Positions 59,055 to 64,000 of a stretch of 64,000 nucleotides of DNA are shown here, piece by piece. A program made the position numbers and the translations under genes. Origin of the DNA: Bacteroidota bacterium (GTDB taxonomy: Bacteria > Bacteroidota > Bacteroidia > Flavobacteriales_D > Sanyastnellaceae); assembly GCA_027619225.1 (NCBI GenBank), contig JAQCFW010000005.1, positions 1 to 64,000 of the forward strand, written 5' to 3'. How positions within the stretch are numbered: the first letter of the stretch is position 1; each line of letters begins with the position of its first letter. The notes under the pieces were generated by a model. It was given only the letters and a program-made list of their open reading frames with translations. It did no database searches and had not been told where the DNA came from.

Positions 59055-60212
59055 ATGCCTTTTTACCAGAAATTAGGGGAAATTCCTCACAAGAGACATA
59101 CTCAGTTTCGAAGAGAAGACGGAGCGCTTTACAGCGAGCAGGTATTCGGCACAGCGGGCTTTACTGGCGTTACATCCATTTTATATCATTACAACAGCCC
59201 AACCATGGTAAAAGAAATCCTGGGCAGTATTGATGTGAAGCCTAAGATTGCCGTCGAATGTAATTTGAAATCTAGAAAATTAGAAGGATTTAATGTGAAG
59301 CCCGGGAAAGATTATCTCGATTCAAGAGTGCCTATTATGTTTAATGTTGATGTTGATATTGAACTCGCTTCGCCACCTAAAGTTGAAGAAGAAGTCTTCT
59401 ATAAAAATTCGGATCAAAATGAAACCATCTTTGTTCATCATGGCCATGGAGTTCTAGAAACCACTTTTGGCAATATGGATTTTAGTGAGGGTGACTACTT
59501 GGTAATTCCCAAAGGGATTATCTACCGATTTAAGTTTGAGTCGGTTGAAAACAGACTCCTAATCGTGGCTTCTGCTGCACCTGTTTTTACTCCCAAACGC
59601 TATAGAAACAACTTCGGACAGCTTTTAGAGCACAGTCCTTTTTGTGAACGTGATTTCAGGACTCCAAGCAAGCTCGTTGTCAACAACGAACTTGGTGACT
59701 ACTTGGTGAAAATTCGCAAAAATGGAATGATTCACGACTATGTCTATGCAAGCCATCCTTTCGATGTTGTGGGTTGGGATGGATATCTATTCCCCTATGC
59801 ATTTAACATCAAGGATTTTGAACCTATTACAGGACGGGTCCATCAACCGCCACCAGTACACCAAACTTTTGAATCTGCATGCTTTGTAATTTGCAGCTTT
59901 GTCCCTCGCCTATATGATTATCACCCCAAATCAATTCCAGCTCCTTATTTTCACAGCAACATAGATTCGGATGAGTTGCTTTACTATGTTAATGGTGATT
60001 TTATGAGTCGTGTGGGTGTACAACCCGGACAACTAACCCTTCACCCAGCTGGCATTCCACATGGACCGCATCCTGGAACCAGAGAAGCCAGCATAGGGGA
60101 AAAAGCTTCTCCTGAGACAGCTGTTATGGTGGACACTTTCAAACCACTACACCTCACTCAACAAGCACTAGACCTTGAATATCCTGAGTACTATAAATCT
60201 TGGGTTAAATAA
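59055..60212 (+). CDS. hmgA: homogentisate 1,2-dioxygenase
   Basis: Opens the homogentisate ring to maleylacetoacetate in tyrosine catabolism. A 385-aa cupin enzyme with non-heme iron ligands in the conserved C-terminal part: YFHSNIDSDELLYYVNG gives the His and Glu ligands, and HPAGIPHGPHPG the second His. This is shorter than the roughly 440-aa animal form, as in the Bacteroidota branch. hpd, for the preceding step, begins 8 nt later, so both are expressed together. Fumarylacetoacetase is not in the window. Confidence 0.94.
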   Translation: MPFYQKLGEIPHKRHTQFRREDGALYSEQVFGTAGFTGVTSILYHYNSPTMVKEILGSIDVKPKIAVECNLKSRKLEGFNVKPGKDYLDSRVPIMFNVDVDIELASPPKVEEEVFYKNSDQNETIFVHHGHGVLETTFGNMDFSEGDYLVIPKGIIYRFKFESVENRLLIVASAAPVFTPKRYRNNFGQLLEHSPFCERDFRTPSKLVVNNELGDYLVKIRKNGMIHDYVYASHPFDVVGWDGYLFPYAFNIKDFEPITGRVHQPPPVHQTFESACFVICSFVPRLYDYHPKSIPAPYFHSNIDSDELLYYVNGDFMSRVGVQPGQLTLHPAGIPHGPHPGTREASIGEKASPETAVMVDTFKPLHLTQQALDLEYPEYYKSWVK

Positions 60213-60220
60213 AAAACATT

Positions 60221-61357
60221 ATGTTACAGAATAAGATTCCCACCTTAGACAAAATTATTTCTGACGCTGAAGATTTTCTGCCAATTTTAGGAACTGATCA
60301 CGTAGAAATTATTGTCGGAAATGCCAAGCAAAGTGCGTTTTACTATATGACTGCATGGGGATTTCAGCCGCTAGCCTACAAAGGTCTTGAGACTGGAAGT
60401 AAGGACTCTGTTTCTTATGTTTTAAAGCAAGGTAAAATCATTCTTGTTCTATCTACCCCACTAAAATCAGGTGGCGTGTTAAACAACCATCTCAATGACC
60501 ATGGTGATGGAGTGAAGTGTATTTCACTTTGGGTTGAAGATGCTCGTAAAAGCTATGATGAGACCACGAAAAGAGGAGCAAAAAGTGCATTTGAACCTAA
60601 AGTTTTATCTGACGACAATGGTGAAGTTGTTTTAAGCGCTATTCACACTTACGGAGAAACTTTACACGTTTTTGTAGAGCGACATAATTACAAAGGAGTA
60701 TTTATGCCCGGATATCGCGCATGGAACCCTGAGTATGCTCCAAGTGAAACGGGTCTGCTTTTCATCGATCACATGGTGGGAAATGTCGACTGGGGACAAA
60801 TGAACAAATGGGTTGATTTTTATAACAAAATAATGGGGTTTGCTCAAATTATTTCTTTCGACGACAAGGATATTTCTACAGAATACACCGCCTTAATGTC
60901 TAAGGTGATGAGCAATGGAAATGGTCGGATTAAGTTCCCTATTAACGAACCGGCGAAGGGGCGAAAGAAATCTCAAATTGAGGAGTATATTGACTACTAT
61001 GAGGGTTCGGGATGCCAACACATTGCCGTGGCTAGTAATGACATCATAAAAACCGTAACGGCTTTAAAAGCCCGAGGGGTAGATTTCCTTTATGTTCCTG
61101 AGACATATTATGATACTGTCCAAGAGCGAGTGGGCGAAATCGACGAAGACCTTGAATCTTTAAAAAAACTAGGCATTTTAATCGATAGAGATGAAGAGGG
61201 CTACCTACTCCAAATCTTTACAAAACCCGTTTTAGATAGACCCACAATGTTTTTTGAAGTCATCCAAAGATGTGGGGCTACTTCATTCGGAAAAGGAAAC
61301 TTCCAAGCTCTTTTTGAAGCAATCGAAAAGGAGCAAGAGAGTAGAGGAACTCTGTAA
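60221..61357 (+). CDS. hpd: 4-hydroxyphenylpyruvate dioxygenase
   Basis: Converts 4-hydroxyphenylpyruvate to homogentisate, the substrate of the adjacent hmgA product. The 378-aa enzyme has two vicinal-oxygen-chelate domains; the iron ligands are His in LFIDHMVGNVD, His in GCQHIAVASND, and Glu in MFFEVIQRCG. The C-terminal helix (GNFQALFEAIEKEQE) is intact. Two nt separate it from the ABC ATPase gene. Confidence 0.95.
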   Translation: MLQNKIPTLDKIISDAEDFLPILGTDHVEIIVGNAKQSAFYYMTAWGFQPLAYKGLETGSKDSVSYVLKQGKIILVLSTPLKSGGVLNNHLNDHGDGVKCISLWVEDARKSYDETTKRGAKSAFEPKVLSDDNGEVVLSAIHTYGETLHVFVERHNYKGVFMPGYRAWNPEYAPSETGLLFIDHMVGNVDWGQMNKWVDFYNKIMGFAQIISFDDKDISTEYTALMSKVMSNGNGRIKFPINEPAKGRKKSQIEEYIDYYEGSGCQHIAVASNDIIKTVTALKARGVDFLYVPETYYDTVQERVGEIDEDLESLKKLGILIDRDEEGYLLQIFTKPVLDRPTMFFEVIQRCGATSFGKGNFQALFEAIEKEQESRGTL

Positions 61358-61359
61358 TT

Positions 61360-62949
61360 TTGAACCCCATCCTTCAAGTTAAAAATCTAACCGTTGCCTT
61401 CGACAAGGTTGTTGTTAAGGATGTGTGTTTTAGTGTCTATCCCGGGCAGACAACTGCAATTGTGGGTGAATCAGGATCGGGTAAAACTGTAACTTCTATG
61501 GCAGTTATGGGATTATTACCACCTTCAGGTAGGATAATTTCTGGGGAAATAACAGGGGTAAATCGTTTGGATTATATAAAAAACGGCTCCCCTGTAGGCA
61601 CGGAGATAAGCATGGTTTTCCAAGACCCGATGTCTTCACTAAACCCCTCTATGCGCGTGGGAAGTCAAGTGGGAGAGTCTCTGCGGGTACATTTGGGGTT
61701 GAATGCCCGGGAAGCGACTCAAAAGGTAATCGAGCTTTTTACGGAGGTTGAATTGCCATCGCCTAGAGAAACTTTAAATAAATATCCCCACGAGTTAAGC
61801 GGAGGCCAAAAACAAAGGGTTATGATCGCCATGGCTTTGGCTTGTGAACCCTCCGTTTTAGTTGCCGATGAGCCTACCACGGCACTCGATGTAACGGTAC
61901 AGGCTACAATACTAAATCTTCTTCAGAAACTACAAAAAGAACGCAATTTGGGCGTGCTGTTTATCTCACACGATCTAGAAGTTGTCAGGTCCATAGCACA
62001 ACACGTTATTGTTATGAGATTCGGGGAAATCGTTGAGCAGGGGCTATGTTTAGATGTGCTCGACAGTCCATCACACCCCTACACAATAGAGCTCATTAAC
62101 TCAAGGCCTAAAAAGATTTGTGAAGGTGGAGTTCGTAGTCATCAATCACTCATCGAGGTGAAAAACCTTGGCCTAGAGTTCACCACTTCTCGCAACTTTT
62201 GGGGAAATCCTACCAAACGTTTTAAAGCTGTTGATGACGTTTCTTTTATAATTAATACAGGTGAACGAGTAGGTATTGTAGGTGAAAGCGGTTGTGGTAA
62301 ATCAACTTTGGGACTGTTAATGCTCGGATTGGAAAAGCCAAGCAAAGGAGAGGTTGTTTGGAAAAACAAAGTGCTGAATGTTGAGGATGAAAAATCAATG
62401 AAGGAATTCCGAAGGGAAGCCCAACCCGTTTTTCAGGATCCCTTTAGCGCCTTAAACCCCAGAATGAAAATAGGGAAAGCCATTTGTGAAGCGATAAGAC
62501 AAACTGTCGAAGGCAAAAAACTGTCGAGTTCCCAACAACTCCAAGAAGCGAAGTCGCTGTTACTCGAAGTGGGATTACAAGAGGAAGATCTGGAAAAATT
62601 CCCGAGTTCTTTCAGTGGCGGAATGAGGCAAAGAATTGTCTTAGCCAGGGCACTCGCAGTTAAGCCCATATTTTTAATTTTAGATGAAAGTGTAGCTGCA
62701 CTTGACCTGCGGATACAATCACAGATCTTAGAACTTCTCTCAGAAATACAAAAAAATCGATCGTTAGCCTACTTATTTATATCTCACGATTTAGATGTTA
62801 TTCGAGCTGTTTGTGATCGGGTTCTTGTAATGAAAGATGGGCGGATCATCGAAGAGGGTTCAACAGACGAAGTCTTTAATTCTCCCGTTGATTCATATAC
62901 AAAACACCTTCTTGAAAGCCGACCAGGAAAGCTTAATTTCGCATCATGA
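61360..62949 (+). CDS. fused dual-domain peptide/nickel-type ABC transporter ATPase
   Basis: One 529-aa protein carries two ATP-binding domains of the DppD-DppF (oligopeptide) type. Domain 1: Walker A GESGSGKT (36-43), signature LSGGQKQRVMIA, Walker B VLVADEPTTALD. Domain 2: Walker A GESGCGKS (about 310), signature FSGGMRQRIVLARA, LILDESVAALD. Permease and binding-protein genes are not in the window. The start is a TTG at 61360, 2 nt after the hpd stop; no ATG occurs near. Substrate unknown. Overlaps the next gene by 4 nt. Confidence 0.92.
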   Translation: MNPILQVKNLTVAFDKVVVKDVCFSVYPGQTTAIVGESGSGKTVTSMAVMGLLPPSGRIISGEITGVNRLDYIKNGSPVGTEISMVFQDPMSSLNPSMRVGSQVGESLRVHLGLNAREATQKVIELFTEVELPSPRETLNKYPHELSGGQKQRVMIAMALACEPSVLVADEPTTALDVTVQATILNLLQKLQKERNLGVLFISHDLEVVRSIAQHVIVMRFGEIVEQGLCLDVLDSPSHPYTIELINSRPKKICEGGVRSHQSLIEVKNLGLEFTTSRNFWGNPTKRFKAVDDVSFIINTGERVGIVGESGCGKSTLGLLMLGLEKPSKGEVVWKNKVLNVEDEKSMKEFRREAQPVFQDPFSALNPRMKIGKAICEAIRQTVEGKKLSSSQQLQEAKSLLLEVGLQEEDLEKFPSSFSGGMRQRIVLARALAVKPIFLILDESVAALDLRIQSQILELLSEIQKNRSLAYLFISHDLDVIRAVCDRVLVMKDGRIIEEGSTDEVFNSPVDSYTKHLLESRPGKLNFAS

Positions 62950-63740
62950 ACGACACTAACCGCGAGACACTCATTCTTAAAAGTCTCGAAGAGGGGATAC
63001 TCACTCTTACTATTAACCGTCCCAAGCAACTGAATGCTCTAAACAGCGCTGTAATTGCTGAACTTTCTAATGAAATTGATTCTGCAGAAAAGGATGTCAA
63101 GGTCAAGGTCATTGTTCTAACTGGCTCTGGAGAAAAGGCGTTTGTAGCGGGTGCTGATATCGTGGAGTTTGCAGAATTTTCTCCTCAGGAGGCTAAGCAT
63201 TTAGCTTCTTTAGGCCAAACAAGTTTATTCAACAAAATTGAAACCGCTTCGAAACCTGTTATCGCGGCTGTAAATGGTTTTGCACTTGGAGGAGGTTTGG
63301 AGTTAGCAATGGCTGCCCACATTAGAATCGCATCTTTTAATGCAAAACTAGGATTGCCCGAAGTGAGCCTGGGTGTGATTCCTGGGTATGGGGGGACCCA
63401 AAGGCTTGCCCAATTGGTTGGAAAAGGAAAGGCTATGGAAATGATTCTTTCAGCCGGAATGATTGGTGCAGAAGAGGGCGCGGGGTGTGGGCTTATTAAC
63501 AAAGTTGTCGATCAAGAAATTCTGATGGAGACGGTTGTAAGTCTTGCTAAAAAAATAAAAAGAAATGCGCCTACTGCATTGTCCGCAGCTATTAAATGTG
63601 TTCTTGCCGGATATGTTGATGGTGTTGATGGATTTGAGGTTGAGGTTAATGAGTTCAGTCAGTGCTTCGGAACTGATGATTTCCGCGAAGGCACCACTGC
63701 TTTTATTGAAAAGCGTCACGCTAAATTTCCGGGAAAATGA
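62946..63740 (+). CDS. enoyl-CoA hydratase/isomerase family protein
   Basis: A 264-aa crotonase-fold protein: oxyanion-hole segment [25 protein letters not shown] and the catalytic-Glu segments ELAMA and [17 protein letters not shown]. Probably hydrates enoyl-CoA in beta-oxidation. The ATG overlaps the ABC ATPase stop (ATGA) and the stop overlaps the dut ATG, so three genes are tightly coupled. Confidence 0.92.
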   Translation: MNDTNRETLILKSLEEGILTLTINRPKQLNALNSAVIAELSNEIDSAEKDVKVKVIVLTGSGEKAFVAGADIVEFAEFSPQEAKHLASLGQTSLFNKIETASKPVIAAVNGFALGGGLELAMAAHIRIASFNAKLGLPEVSLGVIPGYGGTQRLAQLVGKGKAMEMILSAGMIGAEEGAGCGLINKVVDQEILMETVVSLAKKIKRNAPTALSAAIKCVLAGYVDGVDGFEVEVNEFSQCFGTDDFREGTTAFIEKRHAKFPGK

Positions 63741-64000
63741 AAGTCGAGGTTGTAAATTTAAGTTCGCACGAGTTGCCTAAATACAGCACGAACGAAAGTG
63801 CTGGGCTTGACTTACGTGCTGAATTACAAAGTCCCATTGTCCTGGAACCCGGCCAGCGTAGTCTTATCCCCACTGGATTGAAAATAGCTTTACCTACTGG
63901 ATATGAAGCTCAGGTGAGACCTCGTTCTGGGCTAGCATACAAACACGGGATCACCGTTTTAAACTCTCCAGGGACTATAGACGCAGATTATAGGGGTGAT
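63737..64000 (+). CDS. dut: dUTP diphosphatase, truncated by window end
   Basis: The first 88 codons of dUTPase, cut by the window edge. Motif 1 (AGLDLRA), motif 2 (PRSGLA) and motif 3 ([10 protein letters not shown]) are visible; motifs 4 and 5 lie beyond the end. It hydrolyses dUTP to dUMP, keeping uracil out of DNA. Its ATG overlaps the enoyl-CoA hydratase TGA (ATGA). Confidence 0.94.
   Translation, partial: MKVEVVNLSSHELPKYSTNESAGLDLRAELQSPIVLEPGQRSLIPTGLKIALPTGYEAQVRPRSGLAYKHGITVLNSPGTIDADYRGD

Noticed and set aside
1-64000. CRISPR arrays, insertion sequences, prophage or integrative elements
   Set aside because: No regularly spaced repeats, transposases, integrases or attachment-like duplications were seen; the tail-fibre-like gene at 38.5 kb stands alone among host genes.

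Overview
This window looks like a chromosome segment of a marine-type Bacteroidota, most likely order Flavobacteriales near the Cryomorphaceae/Schleiferiaceae. The evidence is the gliding lipoprotein GldH, a type IX secretion C-terminal sorting domain on an M43 protease, a TonB-dependent receptor, the order acpP-fabF-rnc-IPExxxVDY-pyk, DUF2480 and RicT proteins, a DksA-like protein with only one cysteine, absence of Shine-Dalgarno sequences, and repeated Bacteroidota-type -7 promoter elements (TAnnTTTG). The genus cannot be fixed from the sequence alone. Genes are packed very tightly: no gene-free stretch exceeds about 200 bases, and several convergent pairs abut or overlap. I see no IS element, prophage, CRISPR array or rRNA.

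Layout. 0-8 kb: small membrane protein (-), then purQ-dxs-DUF2480-polA (+), then two secreted proteins I cannot assign. 8-13 kb (-): secreted M43 protease with type IX signal; holB-ricT-gldH. 13-22.4 kb (-): ileS, DksA-like protein, an unusual lspA-ispG gene fusion, recO and a TonB-dependent receptor. 22.4-26.7 kb (-): acpP-fabF-rnc-IPExxxVDY-pyk. 26.7-28.9 kb (-): mlaE-mlaF and an iodotyrosine-deiodinase-like flavoprotein. 28.9-33.1 kb: a tiny lipoprotein overlapping manC (+), then recX, prfB, fumC (-); this block has higher GC and C-rich sense strands. 33-41.7 kb: DUF349 protein, polysaccharide deacetylase, leuS, a YadA-head/tail-fibre-like secreted protein, an acyltransferase-like protein and an SDR oxidoreductase. 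41.7-50 kb: tRNA-Gln, aldehyde dehydrogenase, OmpA-like lipoprotein, Cys-repeat lipoprotein, recJ, dnaG-mscS. 50-57.9 kb: two-component system, prs-rplY-pth, yicC-gmk-nadD (-), polyprenyl synthase and a YwqK-like protein. 58-64 kb (+): LysM glucosaminidase, then hmgA-hpd (tyrosine catabolism), a fused peptide-type ABC ATPase, an enoyl-CoA hydratase and dut, cut by the window end.

Most of this is core housekeeping: purine and isoprenoid synthesis (dxs and ispG of the MEP pathway, plus a polyprenyl synthase that uses its product), replication and repair (polA, holB, dnaG, recO, recJ, recX), translation (ileS, leuS, prfB, pth, rplY, tRNA-Gln), fatty-acid synthesis and cell-envelope work. The points most worth a second look are the LspA-IspG fusion with recO following in the same frame after one stop codon; a recurrent arrangement in which the -7 promoter element ends 4-6 nt before the start codon, predicting leaderless mRNAs; a PolA whose proofreading site is gone; a deiodinase-like enzyme with all three substrate-binding residues; and a dockerin-like/tail-fibre/YadA-head mosaic surface protein.
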